Shown here in pieces: positions 1 through 10,506 of a stretch of 64,000 bases of DNA. The notes under the pieces are model-generated. The model did not search any database. It worked only from the letters and a program-made list of their open reading frames with translations, and was not told where the DNA came from. The stretch's first letter is position 1. Every line of letters begins with the position of its first letter. The translations under genes and the position numbers were made by a program. Source of the stretch: Sepioteuthis lessoniana (taxonomy: Eukaryota > Mollusca > Cephalopoda > Myopsida > Loliginidae); contig OY757939.1 of assembly GCA_963585895.1 (NCBI GenBank), forward strand, positions 37,152,832 to 37,216,831, written 5' to 3'.

Positions 1-21
1 AGCTTCTTTTCCTTAATAATA

Positions 22-131
22 TTGGGTTGCTTGATTAAGGTTGTTTTTATCAATGGCTGCCGCCGTAAATGTGCCTGACTGAGGTCATATTTGTCGATGT
101 CGATGGCTATATAATACAATTGACAGAGGTC
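22..131. repeat. Degenerate minisatellite, left part
   Basis: Degenerate tandem units of about 46 bp built around a 'GAGGTCATATTTGTCAATGG'-like core. The array stops at a 4-bp ATAT and resumes at 660 after an inserted LTR-like block. No coding potential is seen. Confidence 0.65.
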
Positions 132-135
132 ATAT

Positions 136-659
136 TGTAGCAAATTGACCGTTGACAGATCTGTCAGGAATTTCTAAACAGGATGTTTTAGCTGTGTGAA
201 CAAGAGTACAGTAGAAGTAGATCACATGGGTTGAGAACCAGAAAGCGAACCGGAAGGAATGCGTAGGCGTTATGAAATTATATATACACAAATACCCACA
301 GACATAACGGTCAGTCAGAAGGGCTTTCAAGTAATTCAGTTTTGCAGAGCAGTCAGTGAGTGTCCTGAGAGGCGAGCAGCAAGGCCCTTCCGGTACCCTG
401 CAGCCCCACAGTGGAGCCTCAGCTGAGAAACTCTCGTCAAAGAAGCAAAGACGTAAAGCCCTGAATATAGACCCTAAACGTGGTTAAGAAAAGTGTCAAT
501 ATAGCCATCTTCCGCCAGCCTGTGTCAGGGTCCTTCATCTGTCTCTCTCCTGCACTTATTGCAAATTTCGACCCTTTCGAGTAATCAAGAAAAGAAAGTT
601 ATATTTATGAACAAGTAGCGTGGTCTTTCATTCCTTTATTCCTTCATTGGTACACAACA
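136..659. mobile_element. Solo LTR inserted in minisatellite
   Basis: A 524-bp block beginning TG and ending CA, flanked by ATAT at 132-135 and 660-663. Removing the block and one ATAT rebuilds a normal minisatellite unit, so the ends are well supported. It holds a TATA-like stretch near 275 and no open frame with recognisable domains. A 4-bp duplication fits Ty3/gypsy-type LTRs. No internal region, primer-binding site or second LTR is present, so a solo LTR left by recombination is the simplest reading. Orientation is uncertain. Confidence 0.7.
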
Positions 660-885
660 ATATTTGTCAATGGATATGCGTGTATTTCTGACAGAGGTCA
701 TATTTGCCAATGGTTATACTTGTATGGCCTAACTGAGGTCATATTGGTCAATGCCGATGGCTTATAGTGCACTTGACTGAGGTCGTATTTGTCAATGGCT
801 ATACTTGTATGGTCTAACTGGGGTCATATTTATCAATGGCTCTATTTGTATGGTCTAACTGGGTTCATATTTGTCAAAGTCACTG
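660..885. repeat. Degenerate minisatellite, right part
   Basis: About five degenerate units of roughly 46 bp continuing the array at 22-131. Each unit carries a 'TGGTCTAACTGGGGTCATAT'-like or related core. The open frame at 789-992 is a read-through of these units, not a gene. Confidence 0.75.
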
Positions 886-2024
886 GTCTTATATTTTTTC
901 TGATTGAAATCGTTTTCGTCAAATGCTTTTGCCATACAATGTCTCTATTGGAGGCTATCCTGGTCAACAAGTTCAAAATATCGTTATTTTAAAATTTTCT
1001 TTTTGTACGCAAGATTTCACGACTCTTTTTTTAATTTTTTATTGAAAACTCAATAGTTTCCTCTTTATGATTTGTGTCTTATTTACATGACGAAATCCCG
1101 AGAAACTAAGTTGTCAGCTTCTTATTTTCTATCCGTTTTTTTAATTGTATCTACACAAAAAATATTCATTTATCTGGTAATAATAAACTGGACATTGTTT
1201 TTTTTTCTTTTGAAATCCTCGTTGAGTTTGCTTTATGACAAGATTTGGCTAATAAAACAATTGTGTCAAAATCTGTAGAAGGTTTTCTTTTTCAATTTGT
1301 TTTGATTCTTAAAATGTTTTTTTTTTTACCGATTCTCTAAGTTTTATTTTCTTTATTCAGATTTAATGTTAAAAAATTCTGTATTTGTTCTTCTCGGTTT
1401 CCTTCTTAGAATTTATTAATATTTCTTTAGCACAAGTCAAAATGGAAGAAATGAGAGAGAGATTATCTAATACTATTTGCTGTTTGTGTTAGTCTATCTA
1501 TCCATCTATCTATCTATGTTTTAATCAGTCAATCTATCTATCTATCTATCTTTTAATGATTTTGACCTGTATTTCTTTCATCTTAATTTCAGTTGTTTTT
1601 TTTTTCTTGGGTTGGTCATTAAACTGGATCGGATGGTTAGGCAGCACCAAAACCACGCCCGAGTCAAATTGGTTAGGCTAGAATCAACTTAAAACTTCCT
1701 TACCAATCATATATATTTTATCTATAATATTTCGATAATATATTCTTAATCTATATTATATTGATATTATTCTATTTCTACTATCGCTGTACACTAGTCT
1801 TTATCTATAAAATAACTTTACAAGAATTTCTGTTGTTTCAGCAATTGCTTAAATAGTACTACTACGACCTTTCTTCAATAATGGTATTATATAACCCATG
1901 AAGGTTGACATGCCAAATCTTCTGTAGTTTTAACTGAGTTTATAGTCATACCCTCTATTTTTCTAACTCTGTTCAATCCCTCCGATGCATAATTTTTCAT
2001 TACTATGGTTAAATTCATCGTTTT
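886..2024. other. AT-rich unassigned stretch
   Basis: Mostly T-rich low-complexity sequence with a (CTAT)n cluster at 1493-1551. The short frame at 1072-1278 has no recognisable domain and the composition of unconstrained DNA. No promoter, RNA gene or element boundary is visible. Confidence 0.6.
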
Positions 2025-2298
2025 TGTTGTGATGCTGACCAAAGGAAGACACGGGGAACACAAAAAGTTTGATAGAAAAACATATATATTTAACCAACAG
2101 AAACAAGATACAAGTGAGCCTGGTTAAACAGTAGTTAGTTGGTAGAAAGCTGAGAGTCCAGTGGGATAGTGACTATCCGTCCACCACGCAAATGGTATGA
2201 CACGTGATTGTGTCACGCTGATTGGTGCTCCCTGTCTGACATTCTCGTTGACGTGAATTTATAGAGGAGGGGGTGTCCATTATGTAGGAATTACAACA
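2025..2298 (-). mobile_element. Candidate solo LTR
   Basis: A 274-bp block with inverted ends TGTTGT...ACAACA. On the minus strand a CTATAAATTC TATA-like motif and a CCAATCA motif follow the first end. The flanking 5-mers are GTTTT and CTTTT, so any target duplication is imperfect. No internal retrotransposon sequence adjoins it. The compact size and TG...CA ends favour an LTR, but this is less secure than the copies with perfect duplications. Confidence 0.5.
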
Positions 2299-3049
2299 CT
2301 TTTTGACCGTGGCTTTATATATATATACCATTATTCGTTAAACAATTACCCTTCCAAGGGAATCTCGTTTTATTCCTGAAATTGTATGTCATTTTGGCAA
2401 TTATCTGTTTTTTTTTTTTAAATATTTTCGAATTATAATAATTTTGATATTGTTTATACAACAATAATACAAGTTTAAGTTGATTTAGTTGAGCAGTTTG
2501 CTTAATGTAGTAGATTTTTCAACACATGTTCTTATTAAGAGGAAAAATGTTCTCTGCATATATATATATATATATATATATATAAGTGTTTTTAATGTCG
2601 CTAAAATCAATTGTATGTTCTAGCAAATTTGTCACACTTAAATGAAGAGAATTGTATAGAATTAACGATCTATAACTGGCATGATTCGAAACCGTATTGA
2701 TTGTGTACAAAAATTAGCATTTTAGCATAGTAATTTAGAAAAGTGGTGCGTTGCTTAAAAAATCTCTTGATAAATATTGATACATAATTATTTAAATGAG
2801 TTATATTTTCAATTAAATCCCTCTTCTAATCTGAAAATATATTAAAGAAAAAAACAACATATTAAAACAAATAAAAAAAAGTTAGAATGGACATTTTGAT
2901 TCCTATTACTTCAATATTTTCTTTAAAATTGTTTCCAGTTCCTGTCAAATAAGTATTCAAAGAAAATTATTTTAAAAAATTTCAGACTTTGAAGATTTAG
3001 AAATTCTGAAGAAAACAAAACGTATTAGGAATTTTGATGACTCAGCACT
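2299..3049. other. AT-rich unassigned stretch with (TA)n
   Basis: AT-rich DNA with a (TA)n array at 2557-2584. Open frames here are low-complexity read-throughs. I see no element boundary or gene. Confidence 0.6.
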
Positions 3050-3388
3050 TTTCATTTGTAACAGAGAGAAGGAATTAAAAAGAAGAAAAAGAAAGAAATC
3101 ACAGAAAGGAGGAAGTGAAGAGAGAATAAGTTGGAAGGAAAGAAAGAAAGAAAGGAAAGAAGTAAATGAGGAAAGAAAGAAATTGGAAGAAAGAAGTGAA
3201 GAGGGAATAACGAAACAGATATTGAAAAGTGACAAAGAGAGTCAAAGAGATTCAAAGAGAGAAAACTGAAACATACAAAGTCATCGAAAGAGAGGGAAAA
3301 AAAGGAAAGAGAAGAGAGATTAAGTTGGAAAGGAAGAGAAATTATAAAAGAGAGAAAGAACAGAAAGTAATACAGAAAAGGAAGTTGA

Positions 3389-3390
<2 letters not shown>
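3050..3390. repeat. Polypurine tract (GA-rich)
   Basis: About 340 bp that is almost entirely purine on the plus strand, made of degenerate GAAA, GGAA and GAGA units. The translated frames on both strands are compositional artefacts. Such tracts can form triplex (H-DNA) structures in principle; that is inference. Confidence 0.75.
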
Positions 3391-3431
<41 letters not shown>

Positions 3432-3433
3432 CT

Positions 3434-3473
<40 letters not shown>
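3391..3473. repeat. (TA)n-(CT)n-(TA)n compound microsatellite
   Basis: Two (TA)n runs (3391-3430 and 3446-3473) separated by a short CT run. Tyr/Ile-repeat frames crossing it are artefacts. Confidence 0.9.
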
Positions 3474-3476
<3 letters not shown>

Positions 3477-3879
3477 AGAGAAGAAAAACAATACAGGAAA
3501 GAGAGAATTAGTTGTCAACGCACCAACTACCACCAAACTACCAACCACTGTCGATACCCACGACTACTTAAGCTGCTTTGGATCACGTGATGTTCGGGCC
3601 GCAAACTAGTACGTACCAAAATATTTCAAAACTTTTGGCTCACTCTTTTAAATTTCATGAACTAGCTGAAGTACCCGTCTATGCCATCCCACCCCCCGAA
3701 CAATTATGTAGATATGGTAGACCTGGTTGCTTTATAACCACTGAAAAAAAAAAAAATGAAAATACCATATATAGACTTTAAGATGAAAATAGATAAATAC
3801 ATTCTACAGCAAAGACAACAATGCTGGAACAATAATGAAAAAAATAATTATTAGAAAATAAACCCACACTGGGGGAATG
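3474..3879. other. Unassigned stretch with a 67-codon open frame
   Basis: A plus-strand open frame at 3578-3781 has ordinary amino-acid composition (it contains PVYAIPPPEQLCRYGRPG) but I do not recognise it. It lies directly before a LINE 3' fragment and may be unrelated TE debris. There is no promoter or splice evidence. Confidence 0.3.
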
Positions 3880-4455
3880 GAAGCAAAGCTTAAAAAAACG
3901 ATGAGGAAATTACATTGTCCAGAGTCCGGATACGTCATACAACGATAACACACTCTTATTGACTCGAAGTAAACAACAACCAATGTGTTATGCATGTCAG
4001 ACCAAATACACCGTGAAGCACATTCTCATCGAATGTACCGACCTTGCCCATATAAGAAAAACCTTCTATAGTGCAAACAATATGAAGGAACTGTTCCAAA
4101 ACACTGAAATAAATAAGGTGATATCATTTTTAAAAACAGTGAAATTACATGCACAAGTCTAAAGAAATTTATAATAAGACCAAAATACTTCTATAAACCC
4201 GTTCTTTACTAGATATATTCTAACAAACCGATCCCTTCCCCAACCGGTTTCACACGTTTTTTTTTATAATGATTCTCTACAAATAAACTCCTAATAAAAA
4301 ACAAAACAAATAACCAACAAATTATCTAAAGTTTATCATTAATTCCTAAGACCCCTCCTTTGAATTTCTTTTTAGACTTATTTCCCTTAACTCGGTTCGG
4401 CATTAAATGACCGATGAGGTTGATATGCTGTAAAACAAAACGAACAAACAAGCAA
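3880..4455 (+). mobile_element. I/Jockey-like LINE, 3'-terminal fragment (LINE-I)
   Basis: Encodes the extreme C-terminus of a non-LTR retrotransposon polyprotein. Near 3905-3950 a frame reads LSRVRIRHTTITHSY. After one frameshift the open frame at 3959-4162 continues with a Cys-His motif (CYACQTKYTVKHILIEC) and the terminal IRKTFYSANNMKELF block typical of I/Jockey-type LINEs after RNase H. A 3' UTR follows, ending at 4398-4440 in a 'GGCATTAAATGACC...GGTTGATATGC' tail and an A-rich end. RT, endonuclease and RNase H are missing, so the copy is 5'-truncated and dead. Its 3' tail matches the tails of SINE-C and SINE-D, making this lineage a plausible source of their mobilising machinery. Confidence 0.7.
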
Positions 4456-4632
4456 ATATATAAATAAGAAATTAGGTTTGACATTTAGACAGTGACTAGC
4501 TTGTTTCGGTGATTGTAGTAGGTAACATTTTCAAAATAATTGTGTCATTGGGGAGAATAGATTTCTATATCTTTTGGGTCAGCAAATGAACCTAGTTAAG
4601 TTAAAGTTACCTGATAACCAGCCTATTCCTTT

Positions 4633-5383
4633 TGTTATATAGTCATCTACAGCATCATGCAGCATCATAACGACACAATAATAGACAGACGCACGATAAT
4701 AAACACGCAGTAATAAACGACGCACACAGAAAGATGCAGGAAGACTTCTTTATAAAATATTTTACCTCTCACTTTATTTGTAAGGTTTCGAAAAGGGTTA
4801 CTCAAAGTTTGCGTGTGAGAGGGAGCTGGAGACCGAACATAACTGAAATATTTTGACCCCAAAGTTATGGCCGTCAGCGTTGTGTCTTTCTCGTTCTCCA
4901 TGGCTGCTCAACCGGAGCCTTGGAGTTCACTCTCCTGGGTGCTGGCTTTCCCTACTACATCTCGTCCCTTCTCCGCCTGCAACTATACTGCTTGTCCTCA
5001 ACTCTACTCGCTTGTCTTCTTCTGTTCAATTCGTCGGCCTTATATTACCTTCAAACTCCCACGCGGTGATATGAACACGCCTCCACGCCTCCGCAACTTC
5101 TTCCGATATCTAGCAACCGGGATGTGTCACTTCCGCTACCTTTGGAATGGCCTGTGTGATCGTCATCGAGCGGAAATAACTGTCATGCAGTTCAGAGGTC
5201 ACTCTCTTCCGGTGCATCAGTCTATGAGAGTATAATGGGATTTTTTTTTACCTCGTCCCATTTCATCAGCCAATTTCCGCCCACGCGATTTCCTCTCATA
5301 ACTGCCATTAGAATGTGTCACTTCCTTCCGGTGCATCACCTTGAATGGCTTTTTTGGCCGGGTCAACAGGTCAAAACATAACA
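4633..5383 (-). mobile_element. Solo LTR, family E, copy 1
   Basis: A 751-bp block ending TGTTAT...ATAACA, with a perfect 4-bp duplication CTTT at 4629-4632 and 5384-5387. Two other copies (46192-46893, 51533-52220) share the sequence throughout. The transcriptional orientation is inferred as minus, because in that direction the other copies show a TATAAAA-like box and an AATAAA signal before the 3' end. Open frames at 4853-5235 fall inside the LTR and are not genes. No internal region is present. Confidence 0.85.
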
Positions 5384-5620
5384 CTTTCTCTTGTTGCGGC
5401 CTTGTGCCAAACTTATGTATCAATTTCCTCTTCGAACATATCTAATATTTACTCGTTTACGCTTTGTTAGAAATGAAGTCTTCGATCACAATGGTTATTT
5501 CATTATCTCCTTGGTCAAAACAGTGACATCGTTGCACCCATGTTCGAGGTTGGCTCTCTGGTCCAAGTCTGGAACAAGGCAATTCCCTCCGAGTTCCTCT
5601 CATAGTACACACATTACGTA
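5384..5620. other. Unassigned stretch
   Basis: About 240 bp between a solo LTR and a SINE-B copy. Short frames on both strands show no motif I recognise. Confidence 0.4.
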
Positions 5621-5873
5621 GTAAGTTGCCCGACCGTAGTCGAGGGTAACCCAAAGGCTCCCTTTTCAATAGCTACTATACCGAAGTATAGAGAAGGGCG
5701 GTAATCCTTTTCCTGGTTTGCTCCACTTACCCTTGATCCGTACCGTATAATACTAAGTGTTAAACAAGGAGGCATCAAGTACCATTTTTTAAGTCTTTGG
5801 TATGACTCGACCTGGGATTGAACACCGATCTCCCGGGCCATTGGTGAACAGTCTAACCATTATGTCAATGGAC
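5621..5873 (-). mobile_element. SINE-B copy
   Basis: Full-length SINE-B read on the minus strand. The tRNA-like head ('GGTTCAATCCC'-like B box) is at the right and the '...CGACTACGGTCGCCAACTT'-type tail at the left. Short frames here are SINE-derived. Confidence 0.8.
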
Positions 5874-5994
5874 CTAAGCAAGATTTTTTTTTAGATTACA
5901 ATTTTCTCCGATGGATCAAATAAACATACTTAATTTAGTAGGTCAAAATAAAAACGCCTGGCCGTCTATAGAGAAGACATCATCAAGTCATGCT

Positions 5995-6340
5995 CCTTGC
6001 ACGGACTTACTTGACTCTCTCTCTCTCTCTCCTCATTCGTCTCTATCACCCATAGCTTGCGGTAGGTCTTCTAGACTACAACCTGTGTCCGAACAGAACT
6101 GTTGTAGATAAGTTCTAACTGGTCGTTCAACACTTGCTCGTCCATGTGAAGGGTCTAGAGGAGAAAGTCGCTTATGGGTTCGTCCTTATTTCCCAAGCTA
6201 AGTCCAGCATGTTTTGTTCGTCGGACTTAGATGGTTTTAGAGATGGGAGGTAGGTGGTCGTATAGCTGCTGCCTTTGTTGGAAGTTGCTTCCAGGATTTG
6301 TTCAATACAGCACGCAGTATTCTTGTGCAATAGAGAAGTA
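5995..6340 (-). mobile_element. RTE-like LINE-H 3' fragment
   Basis: On the minus strand, similar to the copy at 7636-8002, which encodes the C-terminal block of an RTE-type reverse transcriptase protein (GCTTWTLTKR...NKSWKQHP...YGYLPPISKTIQIRRTRH). Here only scattered blocks survive because of stops and frameshifts. A short CT run at 6018-6033 sits near its 3' end. Confidence 0.6.
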
Positions 6341-6753
6341 CCAAACAAAATTTTGTCAATTATTAATATTATTTAGATGATAAATGGAGCAATAAAACTA
6401 ACGAGAAGAGAAAGACTTTCACAACCCAAGAGGCCCTCATCAAACAAGTGGTTTTCAAACTATAGTCCAGGGACAATAGGCGAGGCGTTCCCAAAATCAT
6501 TAGCAGTCCACAGATGCTGCAAGGGTATCTTGAAAATTGATATTATCCGATTAGGGATACAACCATAAATTCTAGTAACAAGTAATCCGATAAAAATTCA
6601 GTTTAAACCGCAACCACTTCCAAAATTTTAGCTTAGCGTGGCTAATATGGTTTATTAAATCCTTATTTGTTTAAGAAGGTACAAATACTTTTAAAGGTCA
6701 CACTCTATAATTTGAAGCCCTAAGTTGCCATGGAATATGTTTATATATGTATA
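6341..6753. other. Unassigned stretch
   Basis: A 62-codon frame at 6377-6568 is not recognisable. The sequence 'GGTTTTCAAACTATAGTCC' near 6452 recalls ends of hAT-type elements, but I see no paired terminal repeat. Confidence 0.35.
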
Positions 6754-6755
6754 TA

Positions 6756-7631
6756 CAGGGTGAAACGATAAAAGTGTCGGCCTCAAGAAAACAACACTAC
6801 AGATTTATTTTAAAACTTTTATTGAAAAAATCAATTCAGGTAACTTGATTATGTAGTAGAGCTGATATCTATTCAATTTAGCCGCCTTCAGCTTCGATAC
6901 GGATCCGGAACTGGGAGCATGCCTTTTCCACAAGCGCGGGCGGGAGCCCAGCGAATACTCAGCGAATGGCGGCGATCGGGCTGGCTTTGGTGTTGTAGGA
7001 GGTCATGTTGGTGATGTTCTCGACGGATGACCAAAGGAAGTAGTCCAGCGGGTTCAGGTCGGGGGAGGAAGGAGGCCGACGGACTTGATTAGCCAGAGGT
7101 TCTTTGTCTTCTCAGTCAAGATCTGGCCTGTCTTGCACCTGTAGGAGCTACACTTCAAGTCCTCCTTCACACATAAATTTCTGATAATCTGCCAAATAGG
7201 TCGCTGGGGAGTTTCATCAATGATTGCCTGGACCTTTTCGATGAACTCCTTGGTCCGGGTCTTCCTGGCGGTGTCCTTCCGCTCCACCACCTCCAAAGGG
7301 TCGTCCGATACGTTGAGATGTGCCCTCAAGCGTTGAACCGTCCGGATTTGCATTTTGAGGGTGCTGGCAATGGTCCTGTTGTCAGAACTTGGATCAGTAG
7401 AGAGCTTGAGTTGTACAGCGGTGCATCACCGATCTCGCTCGTTGAACATTGTGTCACTTTCAGACATGATCGAAAGCTCATATCGCTCTTGGGATTTGTA
7501 CAAAACTGGCCAACTAGTAGATGGTCTGCAGCAAAAAAAGAAAAAAAAAAAAAAAAGAAAACCGGTTTTCATTAAACGGAAATGGAATCACGTCGTCTTT
7601 TCTAGGGTGAAAATTTTATCGTTCCACCCTG
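6756..7631 (-). mobile_element. Mariner-like element, internally deleted
   Basis: Imperfect terminal inverted repeats begin CAGGGTGAAACGATAAA at the left and CAGGGTGGAACGATAAA (minus strand) at the right. They are flanked by TA at 6754-6755 and 7632-7633. The minus strand encodes an N-terminal helix-turn-helix region (RTVQRLRAHLNVSDDPLEVV) and VKEDLKC...TGQILTEKTKNLWLIKSV. It then jumps to PSSPDLNPLDYF and the C-terminal EKACSQFRIRIEAE block. The first two catalytic aspartates are therefore deleted while the last is kept. It cannot encode active transposase and could only move in trans. Confidence 0.85.
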
Positions 7632-7635
7632 TATC

Positions 7636-8002
7636 ATGTTCTGCTGCAAGCACTGATTTCTCTGACTCTGTCTCACCATTCGGCCCTATCATTCGTGACA
7701 TCCGGGAAATCTTCTAGTTAGTCGTCCGACAATTGCACGTCCGAGTGAAGGGGTCTATAGAAAAACGTCGCTTATGAGCTCGTTTTTACTTCTCCAGCGG
7801 TGTTCTGCATGTCTTGTACGTCTTATTTGAATGGTTTTAGAGATGGGAGGTAGGTAGCCGTATAGCTGCTCCTTTATGGGATGTTGCTTCCAGGATTTGT
7901 TCAATATAGTTCGTAGCAATCTTGTGCAATTCCTGTCTGGCTTTTTCTTTATACGCTTTGTCAGCGTCCATGTGGTGCATCCATATAGTAGAATTGACAA
8001 TA
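7636..8002 (-). mobile_element. RTE-like LINE-H 3' fragment, best-preserved copy
   Basis: The minus-strand frame contains ILLYGCTTWTLTKR, then LLRTILNKSWKQHP, YGYLPPISKTIQ and RRTRHAEHRWRSKNELISDV. This is the conserved C-terminal block of RTE-like non-LTR retrotransposons after the RT domain. The frame at 7755-8168 starts in antisense sequence of the adjacent mariner and runs into this block, so it is a chance chimera. A mariner insertion abuts its 5' side (8005) and another abuts its 3' side (ending 7631). Confidence 0.8.
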
Positions 8003-8004
8003 TA

Positions 8005-8914
8005 CGTGGTGCCTTCAATAAGTTTCCAGACTTTTTTATACAGGCTTTTAAAATTGTCGTAGACACTTGAAAATTCACTATGTTATTGCTATATATCTTA
8101 TGAGATGACTGACGAAGTATTATGATTTCAGGTTCAAATGAACAGCTACAGCAGCAATTGGAATGCACCTTACTAAATCCTGATTGTCACAGCTGGTGAA
8201 TTTCAAAAATGCAATCTGGACGTCATGACACTTTAGAAGAACGATATGCAATAAAATTCTTTTTTAAACGTGGAAAAAATATCACAGAAACGTATGGAAT
8301 GCTTCAGACTGCTTTTGGAGGATCATGCATGAATTGAACATCAGTTTTTGAGTGGTATAAGAGATTCAAGGAAGGCAGGGAGTGTGCGAGAGATGATGAG
8401 AGGTGTGGGAGGAGTAAGGAAGTCAATACACCAGAGTTGATTGGCCAAACGGTTATGGTTAGGGTTCCTATGTTGAGGTTTTAAGGGAGTTCCGGAAGAG
8501 ATTCCTAGGGAAGAGGCCAGCACTCTTCAAATCGGCTCAGTGGCTTTTCCACGAGAACAATGCACCAGTCCACAACTCCATCCTTGTCACAGACTATTTG
8601 AGCTAGATGGGCATCAGCACAGTTCCCCAGCCGTCCTATAGTCCAGACCTTGCTCCCTGTGACTTTTGGTTATTCCTTAAGCCTCAGAGGCTGAAGTTAT
8701 GAGACAATTGAGGATATGAAAGAGGCTGTGACGGAGGTCATTGACACGCTCACACAAGAGGACTTCGATGGGGCCTTCCAGAAGTTGTTGGAACGGTACA
8801 ACAAATGCATTGCAGCCGGAGGAGATTACTTCAAAGGGGAGTAGAGTTTCATGAGTGTACTATCAATAAAAGTGCCAATACGATAAAAGTCTGGAAACTT
8901 ATTTAATGGTCTTC

Positions 8915-8915
<1 letters not shown>
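8005..8915 (+). mobile_element. Non-autonomous mariner with internal deletion, copy 1
   Basis: Terminal inverted repeats contain CCTTCAATAAGTTTCCAGAC at the left and its near-complement at the right, with TA at 8003-8004 and 8916-8917. The start codon is at 8209 (MQSGRHDTLEERYAIKFFFK), followed by the mariner N-terminal helix-turn-helix. After ELIGQ the sequence jumps, with a short filler, to LREFRKRF and QWLFHENNAPVHNS...YSPDLAPCDFWLF. The first catalytic Asp region is lost; the second (DNAP-like, here NNAP) and third (PDLAPCD) regions remain. The copy at 47776-48583 has the same deletion. Confidence 0.9.

Positions 8916-8948
<33 letters not shown>
8916..8948. repeat. (TA)n microsatellite
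   Basis: (TA)n run that begins exactly at the TA target of the preceding mariner. Confidence 0.9.
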
Positions 8949-8952
<4 letters not shown>

Positions 8953-9043
8953 AAATAGCATGAGAACAAGAGAAGCGAGAATTGGTTGAGAGGGAAGAGA
9001 AATTTACAAAGATAGAAGGAACGTAATTTGATATATGGAAGTG

Positions 9044-9270
9044 TTTTGGTTTCTTTGTATTAATGGCATTCAACATTGGTGGGTTACTGAATGCTAAACC
9101 CATTCTCGTAGAGGAAGAGCAGTGATACTATTTGATACATTGCTGGGTGGGGATAAACGAGATTTATATCTTTTCACAAAGGTTTTAGTCCGAAAGTGAA
9201 TGTAAGATCGTAACTGGAGTTCGAACTCACTTTATTCGAGTTTGCAGTTGAGCCACCACGCCTTAAGGAC
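9044..9270 (-). mobile_element. SINE-C copy
   Basis: Minus-strand SINE-C. The 'GGTTTCTTTG...AATGGCAT...CAACATTGG' shared tail is at the left; the core and 'GAGTTCGAACTC' B box are at the right. No clear duplication. Confidence 0.75.
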
Positions 9271-9299
9271 TTCTCCATAAATAAAAGAAGGAAGAAAAT

Positions 9300-9566
9300 T
9301 GAAGTATAGGACGTCAGAGTGAAAATGTGTAAAAGAAATAGTAAAAGCAAGAGAGAGAGAGAGACAGAGAGAGAGAGAAAGAGAGAAACAGAGAGAATGA
9401 GTGAGAGGAAGACATAGAAAAAAACAAGAGAGAGAGAGAGTGTGTGTGTGTGTGCGTTGTGTGTCTGAGATAGAGAGAAAGAGAGAGAAAGAGAGAGAGA
9501 GGGGGAACGAAAGAGTGTGAAAAAGAGATAGAGAAAGAGACGAAGAGCATGAGATTCATAGAGATT

Positions 9567-9604
<38 letters not shown>

Positions 9605-9718
9605 CGTGTGTGTGGGAAAGAGCAAAAAAGTAAAAAAGGTAGAAATGGACATATAGTGGAAGAGTATAAAAGAAGATAGAGAAAGAGAGAGAGAGAAAGA
9701 GAGAGAGAGAGAATCATA
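9300..9718. repeat. Polypurine tract (GA-rich)
   Basis: About 420 bp, nearly all purine on the plus strand apart from two GT interruptions (about 9441-9465 and 9601-9613). It contains several long perfect (GA)n runs. The 140-codon Ser/Leu-rich minus-strand frame is an artefact. Confidence 0.85.
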
Positions 9719-9761
9719 CCTACAAGAATACAACATACTGACCTTTGACAGACCTGTCAGT

Positions 9762-9926
9762 TAGTGTATTCCAATTGCTGCTGTAGCAGTTGATTTGAAC
9801 CTGAATCATAAAAATTGGTCAGTCATCTTATAAGATGTATAGCAATAACATACTGAATTTTCAAGAGTCTACGACAATTTTAAATGCCTGTACAAAAAAG
9901 TCTGGAAACTTATTGAATGCACTACG
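9762..9926 (-). mobile_element. Mariner 5'-end fragment, inverted
   Basis: Minus-strand match to the left about 160 bp of the mariner at 8005, including its terminal repeat ending at 9926 next to TA (9927-9928). The inner end breaks at about 9762 with no second terminus. Confidence 0.75.
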
Positions 9927-10104
9927 TATATATCATGACAGTGTTGGTTATTAGTAAATCACTTTGTGGGTTTGTGTCGAACCATGTGCAATATAATATG
10001 GAGACTGCTCAATATCAAGGATTGAACTATTATTGTTGTTTTGTAAAAAGACTCCATGGAACCCAGGGGTCGCAGGCTAAATTCCATGGAAATAAATACA
10101 TAAA

Positions 10105-10106
<2 letters not shown>

Positions 10107-10143
<37 letters not shown>
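10107..10143. repeat. (TA)n microsatellite
   Basis: Perfect (TA)n run; the Tyr/Ile frame across it is spurious. Confidence 0.9.
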
Positions 10144-10144
<1 letters not shown>

Positions 10145-10470
10145 CACTTTGCAGGATTATTTCTTTTAATCATGTTTCATTAGAAATTAGACCCTTAGTT
10201 ATTGCCTATTTTATAGTTGATTCATTCAAGTCTTTGCATTTCGTTTGACTTGTAGATGGGAAGAATTCAAGAAAGTGACGTATTTTTCCAAAGGACTTTC
10301 TATCCTAACTCGAGCCATCTTCGGCGGAACGAACATTTAAATAACTAACCCAATGACAAATTATATGCCTTTATATAAATAGTAGGACGAAGAACAAGTA
10401 GGATGGCAACTTACGGCGGATAAGAGCCTTATAGGAGATTAGAGGAATAATTTTTATCTGCTTGGTTTAA

Positions 10471-10501
<31 letters not shown>
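10471..10501. repeat. (CA)n microsatellite
   Basis: Perfect (CA)n run directly upstream of a SINE-C copy. Confidence 0.9.
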
Positions 10502-10505
<4 letters not shown>

Positions 10506-10506
10506 A

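Noticed and set aside
4853..5235. 122-codon open frame as a gene
   Set aside because: It lies wholly inside a solo LTR with two other copies in which the frame is not conserved.
7755..8168. 137-codon minus-strand open frame as a single gene
   Set aside because: It begins in antisense mariner sequence and runs into an RTE LINE C-terminus: a chance fusion across an insertion boundary.
9314..9736. 140-codon Ser/Leu-rich open frame
   Set aside because: Translation of a GA/CT-rich tract; low complexity with no domain.
9737..9765. Second copy of the first solo LTR start (GACAGA.CTGTCAG similarity)
   Set aside because: Similarity covers only about 25 bp of a palindromic word and does not extend.
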